This document shows, piece by piece, positions 24,617-32,817 of a stretch of DNA of 64,000 nt. A program made the translations under genes and the position numbers. The stretch is from Halapricum desulfuricans (GTDB lineage Archaea > Halobacteriota > Halobacteria > Halobacteriales > Haloarculaceae), in the NCBI RefSeq assembly GCF_017094505.1, contig NZ_CP064787.1, positions 1,736,001 to 1,800,000 of the forward strand. The letters run 5' to 3'. How positions within the stretch are numbered: position 1 is the first letter of the stretch; each line of letters begins with the position of its first letter. Below the pieces are notes generated by a model. The model saw only the letters and a list, made by a program, of their open reading frames with translations. It searched no databases and was not told where the DNA came from.

Positions 24617-26599
24617 TCAGTCGTCGTCGGCCGCAGTCCCTTCGCTCGCGCCCGCCGCTGACGCGTTCAGCAGCGGTTCGCGGCGCTCGTCCAGCGCGTC
24701 GATCAGCTTCTCGGCGGCACCGTCCGGCGTCTCGTCCTGGATGAGGTGGCCGCCCGTGATGTCTTTCAGGTCTTCAGTGAGCGTCTGCGTGACGGCGTCG
24801 CTCGCCTCGATGCGCAGCCCCGGAGCCGTATGGAGTGGTAGCCCGAGCGAGAGCGCCCACGTCCCGATGCTGACCGCCTTCTCGGCGATCAGCTCGGGCG
24901 CGCTCGCGGCGACCGGCAGGTCGCGAGTCGGGATGCCGCTGCCCTCCGAGATCGCTCGAATGACGTTACCGATCCGGGAGTTGTCGACACAGGACCCCAT
25001 GTGGAGCACTGGCGGCAGCGGCCCGTCGAGTCCTGCCGCGTCCCCGAGCGTGTAGAGCAGGTCGCGGATGCCGTCACCCGCCAGCTCGTCGACCGTTCCG
25101 GGGTCGAGATAGCCGCCCTGAGCCATGATATGGCCGATACAGCCGGTCACGACGGGCAGCACGTCGGCGGCGAGCAGGTTCTCGATGAGGTTCTCCGACA
25201 TCTGTGCTTCCCGCATCTTGGGGTTCGGACAGCCGACGATGCCGACGATCCCGCGCAGCTGGCCCGACTGGATCGCGTCGACGATCGGCTGTGCGGGGTT
25301 GTCCGGGTCGATCGTTTCGAGCACGTCGAGCAGCGCCGTATCCGAGAAGCCGACGACGGCCTCCTGGGAGCGATCCGGGATGTTCACGTCGTACTTCTGG
25401 CGGCGCTGGCGGTCCTCGTAGCCCTCGATCGCCTGCCGGACGATCTCCTTGGCGTCCTCCATCGCGGTCTCCTCCTCGAAGGGGATGTGGGTCGCCTCTC
25501 GCATCCGCACGTAGTCCATCGTCGTGATGAGCCGGGTGTGGTGACATTCCATCAGGTCGGAGATGCCCGGCCAGATGCACTGGATGTCGACGACCATCGC
25601 GTCGACCGCGCCGGTCGTGACAGCCAGTTCCGACTGCAGACTGTGGGCCGCCAGCGGAATCCCGTGACGCTCGGCGAGTTCGTTGCCGGTACAGCAGATC
25701 CCCACGAGGTTGATGCCCTCGGCTCCGACCTCGTAGGCTTCCTCCTCGAGTTCCTGGGCTGCCTTGACGACCATCTCGCTCAACTCTGGGGAGTGACCGT
25801 GAACGGCGAGATTGACCTGGTCCTCCTCGAGGACGCCGAGATGGGCCGTCGCGTTCGTCGGCGTCGGCGTCCCGAAGATCACGTCCTGCAGGTCGGTCGC
25901 CATCGTCAGTCCGGCGTATCCGTCGGCGACGCCCGCCGAGAGCGCACTTTTGAGAATGTGACCTGTATCGGAGTCGTTGCCCTGGTGGGTCTGTGCCAGC
26001 GCCCGCGAGGCCTGCTGATCGACGCTGCTCAGCGGGAGCAGGTCCTGCTCGTCGAGGTGTTCGCGCTGTTCGGCCGGCATGCGCTCGACCCAGTTGAGCG
26101 TCTCCCCGCCGCCGGGCGCGAAGTCCTCCTTCGCCGCCTCGGCGACGTCCTTCGCGATCTCGTTCACCTCGCCGTCGGCGTCGAGCCCGAGGTCCTCGGC
26201 GATGTCCCGTAACTTCCGTTCGTCTTTGATCTCGTAATCGGCGGCGTTCTCCTCGGCGATGTCTTCGAGCAACTCGACGGCTTCCCTGGCGTGGTGAGAA
26301 TGGGCGGAGACGCCGCCGGCGATCTCCCGGTAGAGATTGCGCGAGACGACGGTTCCGGGAGTCGCTCCACAGACGCCCCGATCTTGACCGTACTGGTCGT
26401 CGTCGCTCACTCGACACGGCCCCATGTAACAGATGTCACAGCAACTGCCCGCAACCCCGAACGGACACTGGGGCTGGCTCTCCTCGAGGCGATCGGCGGG
26501 CATCTCGTAATCGACCTCGCGCTGTACCTCCATCGTCCGGTCCTCGCTGCCTGCCGGACCGAAATCGATCACCGGATCCGCTGGTTCGTCCCCGCTCAT
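24617..26599 (-). CDS. cooS: Anaerobic Ni-containing CO dehydrogenase catalytic subunit
   Basis: Protein of 660 residues that interconverts CO and CO2 at a Ni-Fe-S C-cluster. Near the N-terminus Cys45, 53, 54, 57, 62 and 77 match the D- and B-cluster ligands. All C-cluster motifs are present: His in VHGHSPELSE, Cys in VGICCTGNE, DIQCIWPG, IVGCPNPK, TGCIGHIMAQGG and HMGSCVDNSRIG. The conserved Lys in APELIAEKAVSIG is also there. It is paired with cooC. No acetyl-CoA synthase, CooF ferredoxin or hydrogenase genes are near, so its electron partner is unknown. An upstream ATG at 26635 (12 residues longer) lies about 38 nt after a TATA-like box and is a possible true start. Confidence 0.94.
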   Translation of the reverse strand: MSGDEPADPVIDFGPAGSEDRTMEVQREVDYEMPADRLEESQPQCPFGVAGSCCDICYMGPCRVSDDDQYGQDRGVCGATPGTVVSRNLYREIAGGVSAHSHHAREAVELLEDIAEENAADYEIKDERKLRDIAEDLGLDADGEVNEIAKDVAEAAKEDFAPGGGETLNWVERMPAEQREHLDEQDLLPLSSVDQQASRALAQTHQGNDSDTGHILKSALSAGVADGYAGLTMATDLQDVIFGTPTPTNATAHLGVLEEDQVNLAVHGHSPELSEMVVKAAQELEEEAYEVGAEGINLVGICCTGNELAERHGIPLAAHSLQSELAVTTGAVDAMVVDIQCIWPGISDLMECHHTRLITTMDYVRMREATHIPFEEETAMEDAKEIVRQAIEGYEDRQRRQKYDVNIPDRSQEAVVGFSDTALLDVLETIDPDNPAQPIVDAIQSGQLRGIVGIVGCPNPKMREAQMSENLIENLLAADVLPVVTGCIGHIMAQGGYLDPGTVDELAGDGIRDLLYTLGDAAGLDGPLPPVLHMGSCVDNSRIGNVIRAISEGSGIPTRDLPVAASAPELIAEKAVSIGTWALSLGLPLHTAPGLRIEASDAVTQTLTEDLKDITGGHLIQDETPDGAAEKLIDALDERREPLLNASAAGASEGTAADDD

Positions 26600-26668
26600 A
26601 CGTGTCGGTGAGGACGGTCCCGTATAATCAACCATTCTAAATTCTGCATCCGTGGGATTCCAGTACAA

Positions 26669-26675
26669 CATTTAT
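26669..26675 (-). promoter_or_regulatory. TATA-like box of cooS-cooC
   Basis: On the minus strand the sequence reads TATAAAT. A transcript start about 26 nt downstream (near 26646) would give a leader of about 10 nt to the ATG at 26635 or about 45 nt to the ATG at 26599. Confidence 0.5.
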
Positions 26676-26723
26676 ACGTGTCGAGTCATAACTGGGCCGT
26701 TAGCAGTAGGACAATATTCCCTG

Positions 26724-26778
26724 CTCTACCGGCTAAATCCTGCATTTTCCGTTTCTATTGATATTTCCGCCGGTAGAG
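26724..26778. promoter_or_regulatory. Perfect 10-bp inverted repeat upstream of cooS
   Basis: Arms CTCTACCGGC (26724-26733) and GCCGGTAGAG (26769-26778) are exactly complementary, separated by 35 bp of A+T-rich sequence. They lie about 50-105 bp upstream of the cooS TATA box, in the 277-bp gap after cgi121. This could be an operator for CO or redox regulation of cooS-cooC. It could also be a hairpin at the end of the hel308-cgi121 transcript, although the long loop makes a terminator less likely. Confidence 0.45.
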
Positions 26779-26876
26779 TGGATGGAGTAGAATTGCATAA
26801 ACTGCACTCAACAAAAACCCAGTTTCCGGTCAGGTGCCAGTCGGGGAGCGGTTGTGGCACGGTCGTCCGCGCCTCT

Positions 26877-27386
26877 TCACTTCTCCACGACGAGCAACGC
26901 GACCCGCTCGCGCACCAGCGCCGACAGGTCGGCGCCCGTCGCGAGTTCGGAGTCGGTGATCTCGAACCACTCTCTGACCCGTCGCTCGTCGTAATCACCG
27001 AGCGTCGCCTCCGGCCGGACGGCCGAGAGCGCTCGCACGGCCTCGATGGCGGCTGTTTCGTCGCCCTGTGAGTCCACACCCGAATCGTGGACGACGATCA
27101 CTGCCGGACATTCGCCGGTCTCGACACCCAGCTCGAGCGCGCGGCTGATCTGTCGCGTGGCGGCCGCATACAGCAGGACCTCCACGGACCGTTCGTCGGC
27201 GATGTTCTCTCCGCGTTCGAAGGCACGGTCGGCCAGTTCGACCGCCCGCTGGAGATGTTCCCTATCGACCACGTAGCGCGCGTCAAGTGCCTGGACGGCC
27301 ACACCGTGCTCGTCGCCGATCTCGCCGAGTCGCGCGACGAACTCGTCGAGGTCGTCGACGGTGACCGTCGCCTCCAGTATCTCCAT
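26877..27386 (-). CDS. cgi121: KEOPS complex subunit Cgi121
   Basis: Protein of 169 residues that fits archaeal Cgi121. It contains LDARYVVDREHLQRAVELADRAF, then SVEVLLYAAATRQISRALELG and a late alpha/beta strand ECPAVIVV. In the KEOPS complex with Kae1-Bud32 and Pcc1 it binds the tRNA 3' CCA end for t6A37 modification. It is directly coupled to hel308 (its ATG shares one base with the hel308 stop), an arrangement I know from other haloarchaea. Other KEOPS genes are not in the window. Confidence 0.9.
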   Translation of the reverse strand: MEILEATVTVDDLDEFVARLGEIGDEHGVAVQALDARYVVDREHLQRAVELADRAFERGENIADERSVEVLLYAAATRQISRALELGVETGECPAVIVVHDSGVDSQGDETAAIEAVRALSAVRPEATLGDYDERRVREWFEITDSELATGADLSALVRERVALLVVEK

Positions 27387-29680
27387 CAGAAATCACCCAG
27401 ACTCGCCTGATCGTCCGTCTTCGTCCCGGCCGACGAGGCGTCGCTGTCGGTCGAGCCGCCGTCGGTCGGTGCGGCCTCCGGGTCGGGTTCGACGCCGTCC
27501 ATCGAGGGATCGCGATGCCCGACGTTCTCCAGGATCGTCTCGGCGGTCGAGCGCCGTCCCCGCAGTGCGGCCAGCACGGCCGACTTGTCGGCCTCGCGCA
27601 GCGCCGCGCGGTCCTCGATTCCCGCGTCGTAGAGTCGCCGGGCGCGCTTGCGCCCCACGCCACGGACGCTGACCAGATCGAGCAACTCCTCCCTGACGCC
27701 GTCCTCGACCCGGGTCCGGGCCTGTCGGATCGCCGGCGTCCACTCAAGGCCGAGTTCGCCCGCCAGCGACTCGGCGGCCCCGAGCAGCCACGAGGCGGCC
27801 TCGACCTTCCCGCGGATGTCTCCCGGCCCGATCCCGTACCGGTCGGTGATCTCGTCCTCGTCGAGTTCGCTCGCCCAGTCCTCGAGCAGTCGAGCGGTCT
27901 TCAGCGCCGAGAGCCAGTCCTCGAAGCGCTCGTCCTCGAACTCGCTGGGCATCGGTCCGAGGAACTCCTCCTCGCGCTCGTAAGCCAGCATCGTGTATTC
28001 CTCGTCCTCACCGGAACGGAGGTACAGCTCGTACATGTCCGGCGTCCGGGCGACCAGGTGATAGAGTCCCAGCACCGTGGGCCGGTCGTCGGCAGCGTCC
28101 AGTCCGTCGATGATCTCCGCCGCGCTCATCGGGTCGAGATACAGCCGCGAGACCGTGTGTCCGAGGTTCGTCGCGGTGAGCCCTCCATCGCGCGTGAGAA
28201 AGTCGTTCCGTTCGAGATACGCGATCACCTCGTCGGTCACCTCCTCCAGGCGATCGCGCCCGTCGGTCTGGGTCGCGTACAGCGTCGCCTCCAGAAACTC
28301 CAGCAGCCCTTCGCGCGTGCTGGCGAATCCCGAGGCGACGGTCGCGAGGACGTGCGTCCGAAGGGCCGGCTCGGCGGCCAGCTTCGACCGGACGGGTTCG
28401 GGTTCGGCCCAGACGTACCGTTCGAACAGCTCGTCGAGTTCGTCGTGACTGCTTGCGGTCAACACCGCCTCGCCGTAGGGATCCCGGCCGGGACGGCCGG
28501 CACGGCCCATCATCTGGTGGACCTCCAGCACCGACAGCGGGGTCATCCCGCCGGCGGTCCCGTCGTAGCGCCGCCAGTCCCGGACGATCACCCGACGGGA
28601 GGGCGTGTTGACCCCCGCCGCCAGCGTCGGCGTCGCGCTGACGACCTTGATCAGCCGATCGCGGAACGCGTCCTCGACGAGTTCGCGGTGACCGCGCGAG
28701 AGGCCCGCGTGGTGGAAGGCCGCGCCCCCCTCGACCGCGTCGGCCAGATCGTCGCTGGTCTCGGTGTCGCTGACGTCCCGGATCTCCGCCGCCACGTCGG
28801 CAAGCGCCTCGCGCTTCTCGGCGTCGAGGTACTCCTCGACGACGCCGGCGAGCCGCCCGGCCGCCGCTTCGGCGTTGCGCCGGGAGTTGACGAACACCAG
28901 CGACGACCCGCCGTCCTCGCGTACCGTCCCGTCCTCGTCGCGGTCTGGTTCGAGCGTGTCCCGGACGATCGCGGCCGTCTGTTTCTCGCCGTCGCGGACG
29001 CGCAACTCGCGCTGGCTGCCGTCCTCCAGGTGGAGCGCCTGCCCGTAGTGGACGCCCTTCTTGAGGTCGATCGGCCGCCAGTCGGAGTCGAGCAGTTCGG
29101 CGTCGAGCCAGTCGGCCAGCTCCCCGGCGTTGCCGATGGTCGCCGACAGCGCGACCGTCTGGAGGTCGGCGGTGATCCGACGGAGCTTCGCCAGCGTCAC
29201 CTCAAGCGTCGGGCCGCGCTCGCCGTCGTCGACCAGATGCACCTCGTCGGCGACGACGCAGGTCAACTCCTCGAGCCACGGCGCGCCGTTGCGCACCAGC
29301 GAGTCGACCTTCTCGCTGGTCGCGACGATGACGTCTTTGCCCGCGAGCCACCCGCCCTCGGACTCGTAGTTGCCCGTCGAGACGCCCACCTCAAGGCCGT
29401 ACTGTTCGAACTGCTCGAACTCGGCGTGTTTCTCGCTGGCCAGCGCCCGCAGCGGGACGATGTAGAGGGCCTTCCCGCCGCGAGCGACGCTTGCGAGCAT
29501 CGCCAGTTCAGCGATCAGGGTCTTGCCGCTGGCCGTCGGGATCGACGCGACCAGGTTTTCGCCCTCGGTGACGCCGGCCTCGACGGCCTCGGCCTGCGGG
29601 GGGTAGAGGGATTCGATACCCGCCGCCTGCAGGTGCTCGGGGAGCCACTCCGGGACCGCGGGGATGTCCGCAACGTCCAT
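27386..29680 (-). CDS. hel308: ATP-dependent DNA helicase Hel308
   Basis: Superfamily 2 Ski2-like helicase of 764 residues. Walker A is at 46-54 (SIPTASGKT), the Walker B box is DEVH at 145-148, then SATIGNA and, in the second RecA domain, [10 protein letters not shown] winged-helix and ratchet domain follow, and a C-terminal helix-hairpin-helix region contains [18 protein letters not shown]. The protein ends with a low-complexity tail and a possible clamp-binding peptide (QASLGDF). Hel308 unwinds lagging strands at stalled forks with 3'-5' polarity. It is co-transcribed with cgi121. Confidence 0.96.
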   Translation of the reverse strand: MDVADIPAVPEWLPEHLQAAGIESLYPPQAEAVEAGVTEGENLVASIPTASGKTLIAELAMLASVARGGKALYIVPLRALASEKHAEFEQFEQYGLEVGVSTGNYESEGGWLAGKDVIVATSEKVDSLVRNGAPWLEELTCVVADEVHLVDDGERGPTLEVTLAKLRRITADLQTVALSATIGNAGELADWLDAELLDSDWRPIDLKKGVHYGQALHLEDGSQRELRVRDGEKQTAAIVRDTLEPDRDEDGTVREDGGSSLVFVNSRRNAEAAAGRLAGVVEEYLDAEKREALADVAAEIRDVSDTETSDDLADAVEGGAAFHHAGLSRGHRELVEDAFRDRLIKVVSATPTLAAGVNTPSRRVIVRDWRRYDGTAGGMTPLSVLEVHQMMGRAGRPGRDPYGEAVLTASSHDELDELFERYVWAEPEPVRSKLAAEPALRTHVLATVASGFASTREGLLEFLEATLYATQTDGRDRLEEVTDEVIAYLERNDFLTRDGGLTATNLGHTVSRLYLDPMSAAEIIDGLDAADDRPTVLGLYHLVARTPDMYELYLRSGEDEEYTMLAYEREEEFLGPMPSEFEDERFEDWLSALKTARLLEDWASELDEDEITDRYGIGPGDIRGKVEAASWLLGAAESLAGELGLEWTPAIRQARTRVEDGVREELLDLVSVRGVGRKRARRLYDAGIEDRAALREADKSAVLAALRGRRSTAETILENVGHRDPSMDGVEPDPEAAPTDGGSTDSDASSAGTKTDDQASLGDF

Positions 29681-29760
29681 TGGGACGTGATTGGGTCGTC
29701 GCCGGGTTTAAACTGTCGTACTGCCGCCAGTGCTTTGATCCCCGGGCGCGAAGGACGCGT

Positions 29761-30003
29761 ATGCGTATCGAGTACGATTATGACACCTGTATCGGGATGT
29801 TCCAGTGCGTCGAGGAGTGGGACGCCTTCCAGCGCGACGAGGACGCCGGCAAGGCCGTGCTGGCCGGCAGCGAGGAAGACGGGGGCGTGTTCGTCCGTGA
29901 GGTACCCGAGGACGCCGAACTCGACGCGAAGTTCGCCGCCCGGACCTGCCCGGTCGACGCCATCACCGTCTACGACGACGACGGCGAGCAGCTCGTCCCG
30001 TGA
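29761..30003 (+). CDS. Ferredoxin, 3Fe-4S/4Fe-4S single-cluster type
   Basis: Protein of 80 residues beginning MRIEYDYDTCIGMFQCVEEW. The expected CxxCxxC is CIGMFQC, with Met in place of the middle Cys, and the distal Cys is in RTCPVDAITVYDDDG. Three cysteines suit a 3Fe-4S cluster, or a 4Fe-4S cluster with a non-Cys ligand as in the Pyrococcus-type ferredoxin. It is a small cytoplasmic electron carrier. It stands alone, divergent from hel308, starting at the ATG at 29761 with a short leader. Confidence 0.85.
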   Translation: MRIEYDYDTCIGMFQCVEEWDAFQRDEDAGKAVLAGSEEDGGVFVREVPEDAELDAKFAARTCPVDAITVYDDDGEQLVP

Positions 30004-30073
30004 TCGCGTCGCCGGTCAAACGGCCATTTGAGCGTTCCTGACGACTTTTACCGTCTCGGTCGTCGGTACGGGT

Positions 30074-30787
30074 GTGAAACGACGATACTTCCTCGCCGGA
30101 ACAGCCTCGGTCGCCGCGTTGCTGGCCGGCTGCTCCGGTGACGACGAACCGGCCGACGACGACCCGACCGACACGTCGACGCCGTCGGATCCGACGACCG
30201 AACCGCCCACGACTGAGCCGCCGACCACCGAACCTCCAACCACCGAGCCGCCGACGACTGAGCCGCCGACCACCGAGCCGCCGGGTACCGACCCGTCGGA
30301 CGGATCGGACGAACTCGTCGACGGCAGTTTCGAGTACGGGCTCGAGAGGTGGTACGTCGATACCGATCTGCCTGACAAGCCGGGCAACCCCGGTCAGAAG
30401 GTCGACGCGAGCGTCACGACGGCCGACCGCGCCTCGGACGGCCAGCAGGGCATCGAGATCTTCATCGACGGGAGTGCCGACGACGGGACAGTCTGGGTCC
30501 AGCAGGAAGTCGACCTCTCGGAGGTCTCGACGCTGAAGGTCGACGGCTACAGCGAACAGAACTCGTTCAACACCGTCCTGCAGGTCGCGACCTACACCGG
30601 GCCGGTCCCCGAAGACGGGCTCGTGGAGACAGATTTCAACCGCGATCACTCGCTGTGGGACCACGAGGGCTGGAAGACCTACGAGTACGACGTCGACCAC
30701 GACGGGACCGGACTGGTCGCGGTCGGGCTCAGCATCATCTGGGAGACCGGCGCTGCCGGCGTCCTGGACAACGTGCGACTCGAGTAG
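30074..30787 (+). CDS. Tat lipoprotein with Pro-Thr-Glu linker and carbohydrate-binding-like domain
   Basis: Protein of 237 residues from a GTG start. It has MKRRYFLAG as a twin-arginine signal, then a lipobox ending LLAGC at about residue 20. An acidic Asp/Thr region leads into a six-fold PPTTE repeat (about 40-70), a stiff cell-wall spacer. The C-terminal domain (about 80-237) starts DGSFEYGLERWYVDTD and ends GVLDNVRLE, the frame of galactose-binding jelly-roll domains of the CBM4/9 kind. It is probably a surface glycan-binding lipoprotein. No enzymatic domain is attached. Confidence 0.75.
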   Translation: MKRRYFLAGTASVAALLAGCSGDDEPADDDPTDTSTPSDPTTEPPTTEPPTTEPPTTEPPTTEPPTTEPPGTDPSDGSDELVDGSFEYGLERWYVDTDLPDKPGNPGQKVDASVTTADRASDGQQGIEIFIDGSADDGTVWVQQEVDLSEVSTLKVDGYSEQNSFNTVLQVATYTGPVPEDGLVETDFNRDHSLWDHEGWKTYEYDVDHDGTGLVAVGLSIIWETGAAGVLDNVRLE

Positions 30788-30796
30788 CCACCAGCA

Positions 30797-31282
30797 TCAC
30801 TCCTCGACGAGCGTCTCGACCAGCGTCTCCAGACTGTAGCTCTCGATACCGCGGGTGAACTCCCGATCGGTCGAGATCACGTACGTCGAGTTCGTCCGGT
30901 CGACCTCGTCGATCATCTCGAAGTCCCGGATGAGCCGCTCGACGGCGTCGCTGCCGGGCAATCGGGCAATGACGATGAAGTCCGTCTCGCCCATCGTCGA
31001 GAACACCTGCGTCACGCCCTCGATATCGCCCAGTTTCTCGAGGACGACGTCGTGATCGTCGCTGTAATCCGACAGCACCTCGACGATGACGGTGACGTCC
31101 AGTCCCAGCTCCGCGAGATCGAAATCGTAGAGGTCGTTCTCGATGATCCCCTCCTCGCGGAGGTTCTGGAGCCGGTAGTGGATCGTCGAGACCGGGATGT
31201 CCGTCTCCTCGTGCAGTCGATCCGGGCTCCCGGTCCCCAGATCCGCGATCGCTTTCAGGATGCGGATGTCGCGCTCGTCCAT
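30797..31282 (-). CDS. Lrp/AsnC family transcriptional regulator
   Basis: Protein of 161 residues. The N-terminal winged helix starts MDERDIRILKAIADLGTGSPDRLHEE and includes STIHYRLQNLREEGII. The C-terminal RAM/AsnC domain is at about 60-150, with VTQVFSTMGETDFIVIARLPG. Proteins of this family bind amino acids or other small molecules and oligomerise on DNA. The ATG at 31282 was chosen; a GTG at 31306 adds eight residues. It is divergent from the DMT exporter gene 200 bp away, which it may regulate. Confidence 0.88.
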   Translation of the reverse strand: MDERDIRILKAIADLGTGSPDRLHEETDIPVSTIHYRLQNLREEGIIENDLYDFDLAELGLDVTVIVEVLSDYSDDHDVVLEKLGDIEGVTQVFSTMGETDFIVIARLPGSDAVERLIRDFEMIDEVDRTNSTYVISTDREFTRGIESYSLETLVETLVEE

Positions 31283-31484
31283 CTCGTCTGTCCGTTCGGC
31301 GCTCACCCCTATCAATCTCGGGTATCCGGTCGGCCCGAGTTTAGAAGTCGTATGCAATCCAAAATAACGTATATTATTGAGTGAAAATCCAAATTAGGCA
31401 CTGTATAGGGGTGCGAGTTCTGGCCAACAGGATAAAGTCAAAGAAATCTTTAAGTTGGGGTCCGAAATAGTTAGAAATAGATCC

Positions 31485-32417
31485 ATGTATTCGACGAGGA
31501 GTTGGAGTTCGATACCAACGACCGGGTTGTTGTTCGTATTGCTTTCGCTACTCTGGGGAGGCTCGTTCGTCGCGATCGACATCGGGCTCCGGGACCTCCC
31601 GCCGGTGTTGTTCGCGGCGATGCGTTACGACGTCGCGGGCCTGCTCGTTCTCGGGTATGCGGCAAGCAGGACCGAGCGCTGGCGACCTCGATCGCGCCGG
31701 GAATGGACGCTGGTCGCGTTTCTCGGGCTGTTCATGTTCGGCGCGTACAACGCGTTGATCTACATCGGTATCGACCACGTCTCCGGGGCCGTCGCGTCGA
31801 TCGTCATCAGCTTCGGCCCCGTCCTGACGGCCGGGTTCGCGACGACGCTCGGGATCGAAGAGCCGCCCAGCCGAATCGGAGCGCTGGGCTTTCTCGCGGC
31901 GATCGTCGGGGTCGTCCTCGTCGCCGACCCCGATCCCAACGCCTTGCTGGATTCGAGCACGGTCGGGGTCGGGATCGTCCTGCTCGGGTCGGTGAGTTTC
32001 GCCTTCGGGACCGTCGCGTCCCGGCCGATCGACGTCGATCTCCCGCTGTCGACTGTTCAGGCCTGGGCGATGCTCGTCGGGGCCGCCTTCCTGCACCTCG
32101 CAAGCCCGCTTCGCGGCGAGGCGCTTTCGCTCACTGCGGTGACGCCCTCGACTGTCGCCGCGCTCGTCTACCTGGGCGTCGTCTCGGGCGCGTTCGCCTA
32201 CGCGCTGTACTTCCGTCTGCTGGATCAGCTCGGCCCGACCGAGATCAACCTCGTCGGCTACGCCGAGCCAGTCGTCGCGAACGGCCTCTCCTGGCTCGTA
32301 CTGGGGCAGGCGATCGCGCTCTCGACGCTCGGCGGGTTCGTCGCGATCTTCACCGGCTTTTTCCTCATCAAGCGCCGGGCGCTCCTTGAGACCGTTCGCC
32401 CGGCCGACCGGCAGTGA
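31485..32417 (+). CDS. DMT/EamA family transporter
   Basis: Membrane protein of 310 residues with ten predicted helices in two EamA repeats. The first repeat begins LLFVLLSLLWGGSFVAIDIGL and the second is near VGIVLLGSVSFAFGTVASRP. The EamA-typical GAxxALYFRLLDQLGPT and YAEPVVANGLSWLVLGQ motifs are visible. These proteins export amino acids or other metabolites. The neighbouring Lrp-type regulator on the opposite strand suggests amino-acid efflux. The promoter region is A+T-rich (AATCTTTAAGTT about 35 nt upstream). Confidence 0.9.
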   Translation: MYSTRSWSSIPTTGLLFVLLSLLWGGSFVAIDIGLRDLPPVLFAAMRYDVAGLLVLGYAASRTERWRPRSRREWTLVAFLGLFMFGAYNALIYIGIDHVSGAVASIVISFGPVLTAGFATTLGIEEPPSRIGALGFLAAIVGVVLVADPDPNALLDSSTVGVGIVLLGSVSFAFGTVASRPIDVDLPLSTVQAWAMLVGAAFLHLASPLRGEALSLTAVTPSTVAALVYLGVVSGAFAYALYFRLLDQLGPTEINLVGYAEPVVANGLSWLVLGQAIALSTLGGFVAIFTGFFLIKRRALLETVRPADRQ

Positions 32418-32817
32418 TCGGGACTGTTCCAGCCACGGAGATCCCGGACAGTTTCACTTTCACTCCGGGCGGCGGACGTTCATACCGCTGGACGCGCTAA
32501 GACAGCACACGGGGCCCGGATCACTGTCACACGCTCCATGGCCCCGCCCCTTTGTCCCGCGGCTGTCCGCGAGGAGTCACTATTCGGCCAATATCGCACG
32601 ATCCGCAGCACTCAAAATAGCCGGGGTACTCGATCAGGGTGGCGGCTGGTCGTTTCGATCTACCCGCCATGGTACACTCGGTCCTCACGGACCGTTTTCG
32701 CGGGACAGTGCGACCGATGATGGCCGCCGTGACAATTTGCCGGCGGGACCGATGCAGTTGTGCGGGTTGATGCGGAAGGGACTTACAACAGTCCGTATAA
32801 CTTCAGGGAGACGAGTC
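32418..32817 (+). promoter_or_regulatory. dinB upstream region with 18-bp element
   Basis: This 400-bp region has no convincing gene. At 32451-32468 it holds GTTTCACTTTCACTCCGG, followed after 8 bp by CGTTCAT (32477-32483). The same element with the same spacing precedes the RNR gene at 45694. If CGTTCAT acts as a weak TATA element, the dinB transcript would have a leader of about 300 nt. Confidence 0.55.

Noticed and set aside
27515-30031. An 838-codon open frame on the plus strand opposite hel308
   Set aside because: It is a mirror of the hel308 codon bias with low-complexity Arg/Val content. Hel308 on the other strand has complete helicase motifs.
30190-30295. Regular short repeats considered as a CRISPR or VNTR
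   Set aside because: They are the in-frame PPTTE codons of a lipoprotein spacer; there are no spacers of unique sequence.
32538-32720. 60-codon frame in the dinB leader
   Set aside because: Composition and codon use are not haloarchaeal coding-like, and it has a cysteine- and Arg-rich random look.
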